Assembly (NCBI RefSeq): GCF_004000785.1
Contig: NZ_BILX01000002.1
Coordinates: 62,001 to 126,000, forward strand
DNA length: 64,000 bases
Reading direction: 5' to 3'
Source: Paenibacillus ehimensis NBRC 15659
Lineage (GTDB): Bacteria; Bacillota; Bacilli; Paenibacillales; NBRC-103111
Part shown: positions 30,518-38,782 of the stretch, one piece after another
How positions within the stretch are numbered: position 1 is the stretch's first letter
Layout of the letters: each line of letters starts with the position of its first letter
Notes under the pieces: generated by a model
Told to the model about the DNA's origin: nothing
The model's database searches: none
Seen by the model: only the letters and a program-made list of their open reading frames with translations
Made by a program: the position numbers and the translations under genes

Positions 30518-31567
30518 ATGAACAACGAGGAACTGTTTGACGTCACGATTATCGGCGGAGGCCCTGCCGGGCTGTTCGCATCTTTTTACAGCGGTTTAAG
30601 AGAAATGAAGACCAAGCTGATCGAATATCAGCCAAGACTGGGCGGGAAAGTCCATGTCTATCCGGAAAAAATGATTTGGGATGTCGGCGGTCTGACGCCA
30701 ACGCTCGGTGAGAAGCTGATCGAGCAGCTTGTTCAGCAAGGGTTAACCTTCGATCCTACTGTGGTATTGAATCAAAAAGTAGAGCGGATTGAGCGTGGCG
30801 AAAACGGCGTATTCGTCCTGCATACTTCTGCAGGCGAGCGGCATTACACCAAAACCGTCATTCTTGCCATCGGCGGGGGAATTTTGGAGCCGCAAAGAAT
30901 CGATTTGGAGGGCGCCGAGAAATTCGAGGTATCCAACCTGAGCTATACCGTCAAATCACTGAGACGGTTTAAGGATAAAACCGTCATCATTTCCGGCGGA
31001 GGAAACTCGGCCGTCGACTGGGCAAACGAGCTGGAGCCGATCGCCAAGCAGGTGTATTTAACTTATCGCAAAGATACGCTCTCCGGGCACGAGGCGCAGG
31101 TGAAGCAGCTGCTGAACAGCTCGGCCAAGTGCTTCTTTAACACGACGATTACGAAGCTGATTGCGGCCTCCAACCAGGAGAAGATTGAGCGGGTGGAACT
31201 GACCAACCATGAGACGGGCGAAGTACAGGAGCTGACCATTGACGAAGTGATTATCAATCACGGCTATGAACGGGACAGATCGTTGCTGGAAAATAGCCAG
31301 GTGAAGCTTGAGATGGCCAATGAGTACTTCCTGGCCGGACAGACAAACAGCGCTACATCCGAGCCGGGGATTTTTGCAGCGGGAGATATTATTTCGTACG
31401 AAGGGAAAGTGCATTTGATTGCCGGAGCGTTTCATGACGCGGCCAATGCCGTCAACCAAGCCAAGCTGTACATTCAGCCGGAAGCCCATGCAAGCGGAAT
31501 GGTTTCTTCCCACAATGAAATTTTTCAGAGCAGAAACCGCGAGCTGATTAAGCAATTGATAAAATAG
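30518..31567 (+). CDS. ycgT: Ferredoxin/flavodoxin--NADP+ reductase, thioredoxin-reductase-like (YcgT/YumC)
   Basis: A 349-residue FAD/NADPH flavoprotein of the bacillar FNR type. The FAD fold is IIGGGPAGLFASFYSGL (about 11-27). The NADPH fold is VIISGGGNSAVDWANEL (about 155-171). The C-terminal GIFAAGDIISYEGKVHLIAGAFHDAANAVNQAK contacts the isoalloxazine. It lacks the CxxC of thioredoxin reductases, which separates the families. AAAGGAGAGG precedes the ATG. YcgT is known as the iron-repressed paralogue in Bacillus, and here it closes a Fur-controlled operon. A role supplying electrons for iron release or haem/siderophore reduction is an inference. Confidence 0.9.
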   Translation: MNNEELFDVTIIGGGPAGLFASFYSGLREMKTKLIEYQPRLGGKVHVYPEKMIWDVGGLTPTLGEKLIEQLVQQGLTFDPTVVLNQKVERIERGENGVFVLHTSAGERHYTKTVILAIGGGILEPQRIDLEGAEKFEVSNLSYTVKSLRRFKDKTVIISGGGNSAVDWANELEPIAKQVYLTYRKDTLSGHEAQVKQLLNSSAKCFFNTTITKLIAASNQEKIERVELTNHETGEVQELTIDEVIINHGYERDRSLLENSQVKLEMANEYFLAGQTNSATSEPGIFAAGDIISYEGKVHLIAGAFHDAANAVNQAKLYIQPEAHASGMVSSHNEIFQSRNRELIKQLIK

Positions 31568-31656
31568 TTTTGTTGCTTATCTTGTTTGGCATTACCGCAG
31601 TGTCGTATTAAATCATATGGATATAAAAATGACTGTCGAACATTTGTCGACAGCCT

Positions 31657-31686
31657 GAGAAGGGCAGGAGCCCTTCTCTTTTTTTA
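31657..31686. terminator. Bidirectional terminator between iron locus 2 and symporter gene
   Basis: GAGAAGGG-CAGGAG-CCCTTCTC followed by TTTTTTT on the plus strand. It lies between converging genes. Confidence 0.88.
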
Positions 31687-31702
31687 TCCCATCCTTCCCG
31701 TC

Positions 31703-33061
31703 CTAAAAGGACAGAAGGCCAACCGAATACAAGAACACCAGAATAATCAGAATCGGCGATACGACTCTCAGCAGGAACATCCAAGCGCGGTACCAGAAGC
31801 CGCTCAGGCCCGCTTCTTCCCCGGCCAATTTCCACGCATAGCCGGTAAACAGCGTAACGACCAAGCCGCCCAGCGGCATGAGCACGTAAGACGTCATAAA
31901 ATCGACCAAGTCAAAGATCGACTTTCCGCCAAGGGTGAAGGAGCCGAGCACGCCGCCGACCGAGAGGGCCGACGGGATGCCGACCACAAAGCACGCGACG
32001 GACACGATCACGGCCGCTTTCTTCCGGGTCCAGCCCCAGCGGTTCATCGCATACGCAACCGGAACCTCCAGGATGGAGACGGCGGAGGTCAGCGCGGCAA
32101 TCGCGAGCAGCAGGAAGAACAACCCTCCGAAGATCGCGCCAAACGGCATCTGGGCGAATGCGGCAGGAAGCGCCATGAACGCCAGGCCTACCCCTTCGCC
32201 AGGCTTCAAACCGTAAGAGAAGACGGTCGGAAATATAACGATCCCGGCAATAAACGCGTAAATCAGATCCCCGAACCCGATCGCCAGCGTTGCGCTGCCA
32301 AGGGATTGTCTTTTATCGACATACGATCCATACGTGATCATGATGCCCATCCCGAGCGATAAGGAGAAGAAGGCATGCCCTAATGCAATGAGCGCGGACT
32401 CCGCGTCCAATTTGGAGAAATCCGGCTTCAAGAAAAACTCGACCCCTGCGCCTGCGCCGGGAAGCGTAAGCGAACGGACCATCAGCACCAGCAGGATGAT
32501 CAGGAAGCCCGGGATCAAAATTTTATTGAACTTCTCGATCCCTCCGGAGACGCCCCTCGCAATAACCCAGCCGCTGAGGATCATAACGGCCGCTTGCCAG
32601 AACACAGGCCAGGACCCGCCCGCGAACGTGACGAACTTGTCCTTGTAGTCCGTACCTTGCTGGAATAACAGCCCTGTAAACGATTCCACAGTATAATGCA
32701 GCGTCCACCCAGCTACGACGGCATAGTAAGACATGACTAAAAAAGCGGTAAGGACGGATAGAAATCCCAAGTAGCCCCATGCTTTTTTGTTGGTCAGCTT
32801 GTAGAAAGCTAGCGAAGCGTTCGCCCGGCCGCCCCGCCCAATCGTCATCTCGGCCAGCAGCACCGGCAGCCCCACGACAATCAAACAACCGATAAACAAC
32901 AGGAAAAATGCGGCTCCCCCATGCTTGCCCGTAATATAAGGAAACTTCCACATGTTGCCGAGCCCTACCGAGCTCCCGATCGCGGCAAGAATAAAGCCGC
33001 TTGAAGTAAACCGTTCCCCCTTGGCTTTAGGAACGTTCTCAGCACCTTGATCGTTTTTCAT
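31703..33061 (-). CDS. Sodium-dependent transporter, NSS (SNF/LeuT) family
   Basis: A 452-residue Na+-coupled symporter with about 11-12 membrane segments in the LeuT fold. The sodium-site motif of TM1 reads AIGSSVGLGNMWKFPYI (about 27-43). The TM6 and TM8 unwound regions (HAFFSLSLGMGIMITYGSYV and LLLAIAALTSAVSILEVPVAYAMNRWG) are clear. Bacterial members carry amino acids or related amines; the substrate here is unknown. GGGGAGTAGAAT precedes the ATG. It is monocistronic between a terminator and a long promoter region that includes the palindrome at 33186-33207. Confidence 0.92.
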   Translation of the reverse strand: MKNDQGAENVPKAKGERFTSSGFILAAIGSSVGLGNMWKFPYITGKHGGAAFFLLFIGCLIVVGLPVLLAEMTIGRGGRANASLAFYKLTNKKAWGYLGFLSVLTAFLVMSYYAVVAGWTLHYTVESFTGLLFQQGTDYKDKFVTFAGGSWPVFWQAAVMILSGWVIARGVSGGIEKFNKILIPGFLIILLVLMVRSLTLPGAGAGVEFFLKPDFSKLDAESALIALGHAFFSLSLGMGIMITYGSYVDKRQSLGSATLAIGFGDLIYAFIAGIVIFPTVFSYGLKPGEGVGLAFMALPAAFAQMPFGAIFGGLFFLLLAIAALTSAVSILEVPVAYAMNRWGWTRKKAAVIVSVACFVVGIPSALSVGGVLGSFTLGGKSIFDLVDFMTSYVLMPLGGLVVTLFTGYAWKLAGEEAGLSGFWYRAWMFLLRVVSPILIILVFLYSVGLLSF

Positions 33062-33185
33062 ATTCTACTCCCCAACTTTTATAGGATAGCATTAGTATAA
33101 ACAAATTATGGCCGTTGTCTAAAGGTAAAATTTTACATTTGTTCCGACTTTGGTAGAATTGATTCCCCTCCTTAGGTCCAGTTCA

Positions 33186-33207
33186 AAAACCGACACAGGT
33201 CGGTTTT
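33186..33207. promoter_or_regulatory. Palindrome between symporter and pspC genes
   Basis: AAAACCGAC-ACAG-GTCGGTTTT has perfect 9-bp arms. It sits between divergent genes, about 100 bases from each start, so it may be an operator for either or a short hairpin. The regulator is unknown. Confidence 0.5.
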
Positions 33208-33305
33208 CGCAAGACCGCATCCGGACTACAATTAAGACATGAAGCAAGCACAACTCAAACGACTAATGAAAACGAAAGATATATATTTCGAAAGGAGAAT
33301 GTTTT

Positions 33306-33533
33306 ATGAACAAAAAATTATTCCGCTCCCGCAGCAACAGCAGACTTACCGGCCTTTGCGGAGGCCTTGCGCATTACTTCGGCCTGGACGCGACGCTCGT
33401 TCGCCTGCTGGTCGTCATCGCCGCCTTCTGCAGCTTCGGAACCGTCACGCTGATCTATTTCGTTCTCAGCCTGCTTGTCCCGAAAGCGCCGTACGACGAC
33501 TACGCAGTCATGAACTCTTATCATAACTACTAA
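33306..33533 (+). CDS. pspC: PspC-domain membrane protein
   Basis: A 75-residue PspC protein. FRSRSNSRLTGLCGGLAHYFGLDATLVRLLVVIAAF is the family core, followed by a hydrophobic hairpin segment (about 30-60) and a short polar tail rich in Tyr and Asp. PspC proteins sense or stabilise the stressed membrane and work with PspA. AAAGGAG precedes the ATG. It lies 44 bases before the PspA-like gene, and the two form one operon closed by a terminator. Confidence 0.92.
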   Translation: MNKKLFRSRSNSRLTGLCGGLAHYFGLDATLVRLLVVIAAFCSFGTVTLIYFVLSLLVPKAPYDDYAVMNSYHNY

Positions 33534-33577
33534 TCTACGCCAAACGATAAAATACAACAAAAGGAGCATGAATAACC

Positions 33578-34162
33578 ATGGGAGTTTTAACCCGACTGTC
33601 CGATCTATCGAGAGCCGCCGCACACGAGGCGTTGAGCAAGCTGGAGGACCCGGTGATGATGCTGAATCACTACCTCCGCACCATGAAAGAGGAAATCGAC
33701 GCGGTCCAGCGGACGCTGAACAAGCAGTCCGGCGCGGAACGGTCGCTGAAAATGCAAATCGACGCCTACAACCGGCTGGCCGCCCAATGCGAGAAAAATG
33801 CGGCCGAAGCGCTGGCCGACGGTCGCGAAGCGGAAGCCCGCCAAGCCGTCGAAGCGAAGCTGCATTATCTGGATAAGTCGCTGGAATGCTCGGAGTGGTA
33901 CGTAGCCGCCAAGCAGCGTTCGGAAGAGCTCTCGCAGCAGCTGGAGGAAACGAAAGCGGCTTACGCGGCCATGCAGGAGAAGCGCACGGAGCTTATCGCC
34001 CGCGCCCAAAAGGCGGAAGCCCAAGTCAAGCCTTCGGCGCCCCGCTTCCTGTACAGCATCGAGGGCGGCGCTGCCGCTCGCGGCTTCGAGCGGATCGAAG
34101 AAAGAATTATGCAGTCGGAAGCGCTGGCCGAGCTGAACCGCCGGCCTGCCGTTCAACGGTAA
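33578..34162 (+). CDS. pspA: PspA/IM30-family membrane-stress protein
   Basis: A 194-residue, almost entirely helical coiled-coil protein of the PspA/LiaH/Vipp1 (ESCRT-III-like) family. The N-terminus (MGVLTRLSDLSRAAAHEALSKLEDPVMMLNHYLRTM) is the membrane-contact and helix-1 region. The long Glu/Lys/Ala coiled coil covers about 30-145. It is somewhat shorter than typical PspA (about 220), and the C-terminal part is divergent (PRFLYSIEGGAAARGFERIEERI). AAAGGAG precedes the ATG. Co-transcription with pspC supports a membrane-protection role. Confidence 0.9.
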   Translation: MGVLTRLSDLSRAAAHEALSKLEDPVMMLNHYLRTMKEEIDAVQRTLNKQSGAERSLKMQIDAYNRLAAQCEKNAAEALADGREAEARQAVEAKLHYLDKSLECSEWYVAAKQRSEELSQQLEETKAAYAAMQEKRTELIARAQKAEAQVKPSAPRFLYSIEGGAAARGFERIEERIMQSEALAELNRRPAVQR

Positions 34163-34181
34163 GTCTTGTCTATGGATCAAC

Positions 34182-34217
34182 AAAGAGAGGGCCTAAACTC
34201 AACGGCCCTCTCTTTTT
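34182..34217. terminator. Bidirectional terminator after pspA
   Basis: AAAGAGAGGGCC pairs perfectly with GGCCCTCTCTTT (12 bp), with T-runs on both sides. It serves the convergent pspA and TVP38 genes. Confidence 0.88.
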
Positions 34218-34855
34218 CATGCGTTCCGGTCGCTCTGTACCGGCTCCTTGCTTCGCTTCCATTGCCGGTAAGCCAATAGCGTGACCGCCAGGAAGCCTCC
34301 GTAAATTCCAATGGTGAGCCATACCGCTCCCGGCTCCGTCATCAAAGTATCGCCCACGAATGCGAACAAGAGCATCGCCGGGATTTTGCCCAGCGCGGAC
34401 GACGCGGCATAAGCGGCAAAGGAAACGCGGCTTAAAGCGGAATACGCATTGATGACAATCGACGGAATGAAAGGAATGAGCCGGGCGAAAAGGATGGTCA
34501 GAAAGGCATTCCTTTCGAACAGAACGGTAACCTTGCCAAGACGCTCGTAGCGGTACAGCATGCGCTCGCCCCATTCCTGATACCCGTAACGGACAAATAA
34601 AAACATCAGCAGCGAAGCCGCCGTCGAGCCCGCCCATGTGATCGCCGCGCCGAGCACCGGCCCGAATGCCGCGCCGATGACCCCGCCGACAACCGGATAG
34701 GGAATGACCGGAAACAGGGCCATGGCCGTAGCCGCAAGGATGACCAAAGCAATGCTGTTGGGGGCTTGAAACCACGCCACGAGCTCTTCGCCGTGCCTGT
34801 AGATGACATAAGCTGCGGCGGCGTAGAGGAGGGCTAAGCTTATTTTTTTGGACAT
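34217..34855 (-). CDS. TVP38/TMEM64 (DedA-like) membrane protein
   Basis: A 212-residue integral membrane protein with the SNARE-associated/DedA domain. The re-entrant FPVIPYPVVGGVIGAAFGPVLGAAITWAGSTAASLLMFLFVRY (about 57-99) and the FARLIPFIPSIVINAYSAL segment (about 131-150) are diagnostic. Family members are linked to lipid scrambling and membrane homeostasis. The true start is the ATG at 34855 (GGGGAGAAGG upstream); the longer in-frame extension is the antisense shadow of other genes. It may be co-transcribed with the two DNA-repair genes upstream. Confidence 0.88.
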   Translation of the reverse strand: MSKKISLALLYAAAAYVIYRHGEELVAWFQAPNSIALVILAATAMALFPVIPYPVVGGVIGAAFGPVLGAAITWAGSTAASLLMFLFVRYGYQEWGERMLYRYERLGKVTVLFERNAFLTILFARLIPFIPSIVINAYSALSRVSFAAYAASSALGKIPAMLLFAFVGDTLMTEPGAVWLTIGIYGGFLAVTLLAYRQWKRSKEPVQSDRNA

Positions 34856-34901
34856 GAACCTTCTCCCCGGAATGGCATTTATGATCTGTGCGAGAGAGCC
34901 G

Positions 34902-35216
34902 TTACTCGCCATGCGGAATGAAGCGCCACCGGTCCAAGTCCACTTGTCCGTTGTCGTCCACCTCGACGCCTTCGTGCCGCAGATATAACATTTGGAGCAT
35001 GCGGCCTTCCTCGTGCCGGATCGCAATTTCCCCTTGGGCATTGACCACCCGGTGCCAAGGGAGCCCGTATTTGCCGCTCGACGAATGAAGAATGCGCACG
35101 ACTTGTCTGGCCCCTCTCGGACTTCCGGCCAGCCCGGCGATTTGACCGTAGGTCATCACATGCCCTTCCGGAATGCCTTGAATGATCTCGATGACCCGCT
35201 GCGTAAATGGGTTCAT
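34902..35216 (-). CDS. Alkyltransferase-like protein (ATL, MGMT fold without catalytic Cys)
   Basis: A 104-residue protein with the O6-alkylguanine transferase DNA-binding fold (VIEIIQGIPEGHVMTYGQIAGLAGSPRGARQVVRIL). The active-site PCHRV is replaced by PWHRV (about residues 53-57). It therefore cannot accept alkyl groups and belongs to the ATL class, which binds alkylated guanine and flags it for nucleotide excision repair. It lies 12 bases after a 3-methyladenine glycosylase gene in the same direction, so the pair forms an alkylation-damage module. Confidence 0.92.
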   Translation of the reverse strand: MNPFTQRVIEIIQGIPEGHVMTYGQIAGLAGSPRGARQVVRILHSSSGKYGLPWHRVVNAQGEIAIRHEEGRMLQMLYLRHEGVEVDDNGQVDLDRWRFIPHGE

Positions 35217-35228
35217 CCGCTACCTCCT

Positions 35229-35816
35229 CTATTTCGAGACAAACCGGTTGCCGCCGATCCAAAAGCGCCATGGATAATCGCGGGCTTCGCCGCTGTTCGC
35301 AATCCCGATTCGGGTACCGGTCTCCATCGGCCCGAACGTCTTTCCTTCGGCGATATAGAGCGGCGGCTCGAAGAGAGGTCTTCCGTAATCGTCCATCGTA
35401 ATACCGAGCGCTTTCGTCAGCTTCCCCGGGCCGCTCGTCAGCTCCTGCTCCTTCTTATCCCGGCCGCGCCGTTCGTACATAAGCTCCGTTCCCGTGCATG
35501 GCTCGACCGCCCGAATCAACACCGCCTCCGGATGGCCGACCGGCCCGCTGACCACATTGACGAGACAATGCGTATGCATCACATAGGTATAGGCGTGGCC
35601 GGGAGGGCCGAACATCACTTCCGTTCGGGGCGTCCTCCGGTTGCCGAAGCTGTGCGCCGCCCGGTCTCCCGGGCCTATATAGGCCTCGGTCTCCACAATC
35701 CAGCCCGATGCCGTACCGGCTGCGGTTTCCTTCACAAGCAGCATGCCAAGCAAGGAACGGGCCAGCTCCAGCGTCGGCTGCTGAAAAAACGAAGCGGTGA
35801 TAGGCTTAAATGACAT
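35229..35816 (-). CDS. DNA-3-methyladenine glycosylase (AAG/MPG family)
   Basis: A 195-residue alkyladenine glycosylase (YxlJ-like), which excises 3-methyladenine, hypoxanthine and related bases. LARSLLGMLLVKE, the catalytic region IVETEAYIGPGDRAAHSFGNRRTPR (general-base Glu in VETEAY), then MHTHCLVNVV and TSGPGKLTKALGI are all present. The ATG at 35816 with GTGAGGTG upstream is used; the longer frame lacks a site. It is the first gene of the glycosylase-ATL pair. Confidence 0.93.
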   Translation of the reverse strand: MSFKPITASFFQQPTLELARSLLGMLLVKETAAGTASGWIVETEAYIGPGDRAAHSFGNRRTPRTEVMFGPPGHAYTYVMHTHCLVNVVSGPVGHPEAVLIRAVEPCTGTELMYERRGRDKKEQELTSGPGKLTKALGITMDDYGRPLFEPPLYIAEGKTFGPMETGTRIGIANSGEARDYPWRFWIGGNRFVSK

Positions 35817-35969
35817 GACAGGCACCTCACATGGAATCACTCTGGCCGAATTCTCCTTAAAGCCAAATTGTAAATGGAATGCCTCTTCGAAGCAAGTTCG
35901 GCGCGGAAGCCAAAAGCATGCCCTCAATACGCGCTGCACTCCCGGTCATCCTTATCCCGGGCTTGTCGC

Positions 35970-36024
35970 GGAAAAAAAGCGCCGTTAAGGAAAGGAACGT
36001 ATCGCGTCCCCCTTAACGGCGCTT
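35970..36024 (-). terminator. Terminator of the peptide-catabolism operon
   Basis: AAGCGCCGTTAAGG pairs perfectly with CCTTAACGGCGCTT (14 bp). On the minus strand it runs into TTTTTTT. It lies 24 bases beyond the last gene of the ten-gene operon. Confidence 0.92.
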
Positions 36025-36047
36025 GGGATTGGAACAGGCTCATCGGG

Positions 36048-36995
36048 TTAAAGCAGCAGCCTGCCCTTGTCTAAAATAAGCATATCGTCGATATAGACGT
36101 CAGGCCGGTTTACGACCAGATCGATATGGACTCCGGCTTCCACGGTTCCGCCGAACGTGTGATTGCTGCCGAAGGCCACATGGATCGTGCCGTATACCTT
36201 CTCGTCTTCCAGCACGATGCCGGTAATTCTGGCCTTGTCGTTGGTGCCGATGCCGAACTCGCCGAGGAGCCGGCCGCTGCCCTCGCCGAGCTTCCGAAGC
36301 AGCTCCTCGGCCGCTTCTCCCTGCGCATCGGTGAGGCGTCCATTCTCCACCGTGATTGTCACCGGGCTCTGGAGCTTGCCGATATCCGCAATCGAGCCGT
36401 CGACCACGATTTGTCCCGAAGCGGACCCTTCCACCGGAGCGACATAGCCTTCTCCGGACGGCAGATTTCCTGACTCTCCCGGATTCACATAGACGCCGGT
36501 GCTTGGAATGCCGCTGCGCCCTTCGATCGAGAAGGTCAACACCTTGCCGTCCTTCTCGATCCTTACCTGCTTGCCGCGGCTAAGGAGATCAGCCACCTGC
36601 TCGGTGACCTGCTTCACTTTATCGTAATCGGCCGATATCGCGCCTTCGAGGAACATATCCCGGGTAATGCCCGGCATCGTTGCCAACCGGACTCCTTGCG
36701 CAACCGCCTCTTTGCGCGCTTTCGTATGGGTGAGGGAATGCTCGGTCGCACAGATGACAACATCGGCCAGCTTCATCGCCTCGCTGACCGGAGACGGCGG
36801 CTCCTGGCCCGACTTCTCCCGCTCCTTCATCACCATCAGCATTGCCTCGGCTCCCAGCTGCTTCCCGGCCTCGTACAACGCTTCGCCGATGTCTTTCTTC
36901 CGGTCGTCGGCGACAACTAGCAGCTTCTCGTGCGGCTTGAGCCCAAGACAGCTTTGCAGCAGACCGCCGCTTACTTTGATCAAAGACGTATCCAT
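36048..36995 (-). CDS. M29/NicX-like metalloenzyme (putative aminopeptidase)
   Basis: A 315-residue protein resembling the leucyl-aminopeptidase M29 (AmpS) and 2,5-dihydroxypyridine dioxygenase (NicX) group. The C-terminal half has the expected metal-ligand pattern: GEFGIGTN (Glu), then GTIHVAFGSN (His), then GVHIDLVV (His/Asp), followed by VYIDDMLILDKGRLLL. It is shorter than classical M29 enzymes. Last gene of the peptide ABC operon, it fits as an intracellular peptidase acting on imported material. A ring-cleaving or other hydrolytic role is possible and cannot be excluded by eye. Confidence 0.7.
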   Translation of the reverse strand: MDTSLIKVSGGLLQSCLGLKPHEKLLVVADDRKKDIGEALYEAGKQLGAEAMLMVMKEREKSGQEPPSPVSEAMKLADVVICATEHSLTHTKARKEAVAQGVRLATMPGITRDMFLEGAISADYDKVKQVTEQVADLLSRGKQVRIEKDGKVLTFSIEGRSGIPSTGVYVNPGESGNLPSGEGYVAPVEGSASGQIVVDGSIADIGKLQSPVTITVENGRLTDAQGEAAEELLRKLGEGSGRLLGEFGIGTNDKARITGIVLEDEKVYGTIHVAFGSNHTFGGTVEAGVHIDLVVNRPDVYIDDMLILDKGRLLL

Positions 36996-37033
36996 AGCCT
37001 AACTTCCTATCTTGCGAATTTGACTTGCACCGT

Positions 37034-37705
37034 TCAGATCATCTCCGAAATCACCTTGGCCATCAGCGCGTTGGACAAGATCACGGGCAGCCCCGTATGC
37101 CTCGCGACAAACGCCCTCATCGCTTCCGTATATCCCATGCAATCGAGCAGCACGATGTCCGCCTGGTCCTTCAGCTGCGCGCATGCGGCAAGCGCCTGCT
37201 TTTCCTTGAAATCGTACGGCGAAGCGGCTGCGATGAACGGGTCAAGCCCGCGATGCCGCCATTTCTCCGCCAAGGCCTCCTGCTGCTCGGCCAAAGGAAC
37301 GAGGACGCCGAACCGCATGCCGCGAACCATCGCCGCGACGATCGGAGCAAGCAGCTCGTCAGGCTCCAGCAGACGGGCTTCCTTCGTCGTCAATCCGTCG
37401 AAGACCCCTGTGCAGAGAACAACAATTTGCCGGCAGCCCAGCTCTTCGAGCCAATCGATCTTGTGCTGTAGCACCGGCGCGATTTTTTCCCTTGCCATCA
37501 CGACGGCGTCGCCGTTGGCCAGCCGCGAGGTCAGCACATAGTGTTCCGGGCCCGGAGACAGCGAGGCGGCGATTTCTTGCTTGGTCATCCCATCCAGAAC
37601 GCCGACCTGAAGCAATTCAACCCGGTCCCCCAGGTGCCGCTCCAGAATCGGCGTCACGTCCGGGCGGGGCGCTTGCCCGATGGTGACGGTACCTAATTTC
37701 TTCAT
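37034..37705 (-). CDS. aroM: AroM family protein
   Basis: A 223-residue AroM-family protein related to Asp/Glu racemase folds. The N-terminal LGTVTIGQAPRPDVTPIL is the family hallmark. GVLDGMTKQEIA, LCTGVFDGLT (a Cys-Thr pair in the position of the racemase-like catalytic loop) and VLLDCMGYTEAMRA (a second conserved Cys) follow. The name comes from its historic position near aroL in E. coli; no reaction is established. The ATG at 37705 has GGAG 9 bases upstream. Together with DUF1177 and an M29 enzyme it forms the 3' block of a peptide-uptake operon. A racemase- or isomerase-like step is my inference. Confidence 0.85.
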   Translation of the reverse strand: MKKLGTVTIGQAPRPDVTPILERHLGDRVELLQVGVLDGMTKQEIAASLSPGPEHYVLTSRLANGDAVVMAREKIAPVLQHKIDWLEELGCRQIVVLCTGVFDGLTTKEARLLEPDELLAPIVAAMVRGMRFGVLVPLAEQQEALAEKWRHRGLDPFIAAASPYDFKEKQALAACAQLKDQADIVLLDCMGYTEAMRAFVARHTGLPVILSNALMAKVISEMI

Positions 37706-37751
37706 TCCAGCCATCTCCGTTTCTGCCCGCGTATCTGAACCGGACCGGGTA

Positions 37752-38699
37752 TTAGGCGTTGACCGACGTGCCGCCCATCGTCTGAAGAACCTTCATCGAG
37801 CCGTAAAGCTGCTGGATTTTCGCAAATTCGTCCTTGCTGTAGAAGGAGCAGGTGCCGTTCGTGACTTCCTTCGCCGTTTCGACGGCAAATCTCACCGCGG
37901 CGGCAATATCCACCTCGTGGCTGGCTCCTGTGCCGCAGCCCGGGACGGTCGATTGTGCGGTAATCGCCAGCCCGACCACCGGCGCGTTCGTGGCAACCGC
38001 AGGCTGCAGGATGCTGTTGATATGGTACAGATCGTTGCCGTAAGGTGTAATGTCCTGCATCGTAATCGGGAAGGTGACCGGATGCTGACCGGTGGTCATC
38101 TCCATAATGCGCAGCAAATCGTCGCTGATCCGCAAAATATAGCCTTCCTTGACGGTCGGCGAAATCGTGATGCCTTTATGGTTGATAACCCGGTTGCCCT
38201 TCGTCGTATCGATGGACAGGATCGCTTCCATCTCCGGAACGACCTCATATTGATTCATAGTCAAAATATCGACGGGAGAATCCATGAAATCGACCGGCTC
38301 ATGCGGCCGGGTCGGCGCATCCGGGCAGATGTGCGTCGTGACGATCACGTCGCCTTGAAGATGATCGCCCTTCCGCTTCATGTCCGCCAGCTTCAGCGCG
38401 CTGGCCACCGCAGCCACGGCGCCGTCCGCATCGGACACGATGCCGATCCGGGACGGGCGGGCACCGATGCCGCCCAGGCGTCCGATAATGCCGAACGTCG
38501 GCGCGGAACCGCCGCTTCGCTTCCCTTTCGTGCCCGGGATGACGATTTTGACAAAATCGGTCGAGCCCTTCTCCCCGTGCACCGTCTGGACGGTGACCTC
38601 AACCTCCGGATAGGCGGCGAACAGATCTTTGATTTGCTGTCCGTTAACATAAGCGCTATCCATCGTTTCATAGACAAGCAGCGTTTGCTGTAAAGACAT
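37752..38699 (-). CDS. DUF1177 family protein
   Basis: A 315-residue protein I assign to DUF1177, a family without known function. Notable conserved-looking blocks are TVHGEKGSTDFVKIVIPG, GIIGRLGGIGARPSRIGIVSDADGAVAA, DVIVTTHICPDAPTRPHEPVDFMDSPVD and STVPGCGTGASHEVDIAAAVRFA. The THICPDAP and several Asp/His/Glu clusters look like a metal or catalytic site, and the overall fold may be amidohydrolase- or peptidase-like, but that is a guess. No signal peptide or membrane segment. GAGGGGAATGACACC precedes the ATG. It is followed by aroM and the M29 gene with short gaps. Confidence 0.75.
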   Translation of the reverse strand: MSLQQTLLVYETMDSAYVNGQQIKDLFAAYPEVEVTVQTVHGEKGSTDFVKIVIPGTKGKRSGGSAPTFGIIGRLGGIGARPSRIGIVSDADGAVAAVASALKLADMKRKGDHLQGDVIVTTHICPDAPTRPHEPVDFMDSPVDILTMNQYEVVPEMEAILSIDTTKGNRVINHKGITISPTVKEGYILRISDDLLRIMEMTTGQHPVTFPITMQDITPYGNDLYHINSILQPAVATNAPVVGLAITAQSTVPGCGTGASHEVDIAAAVRFAVETAKEVTNGTCSFYSKDEFAKIQQLYGSMKVLQTMGGTSVNA

Positions 38700-38782
38700 G
38701 GTGTCATTCCCCTCTCCTCTTCGAAAACTTGCGTTTTATCCGATCGATCGGCCTCGGCGGGCGGGAATGCTGACATTCGTTG

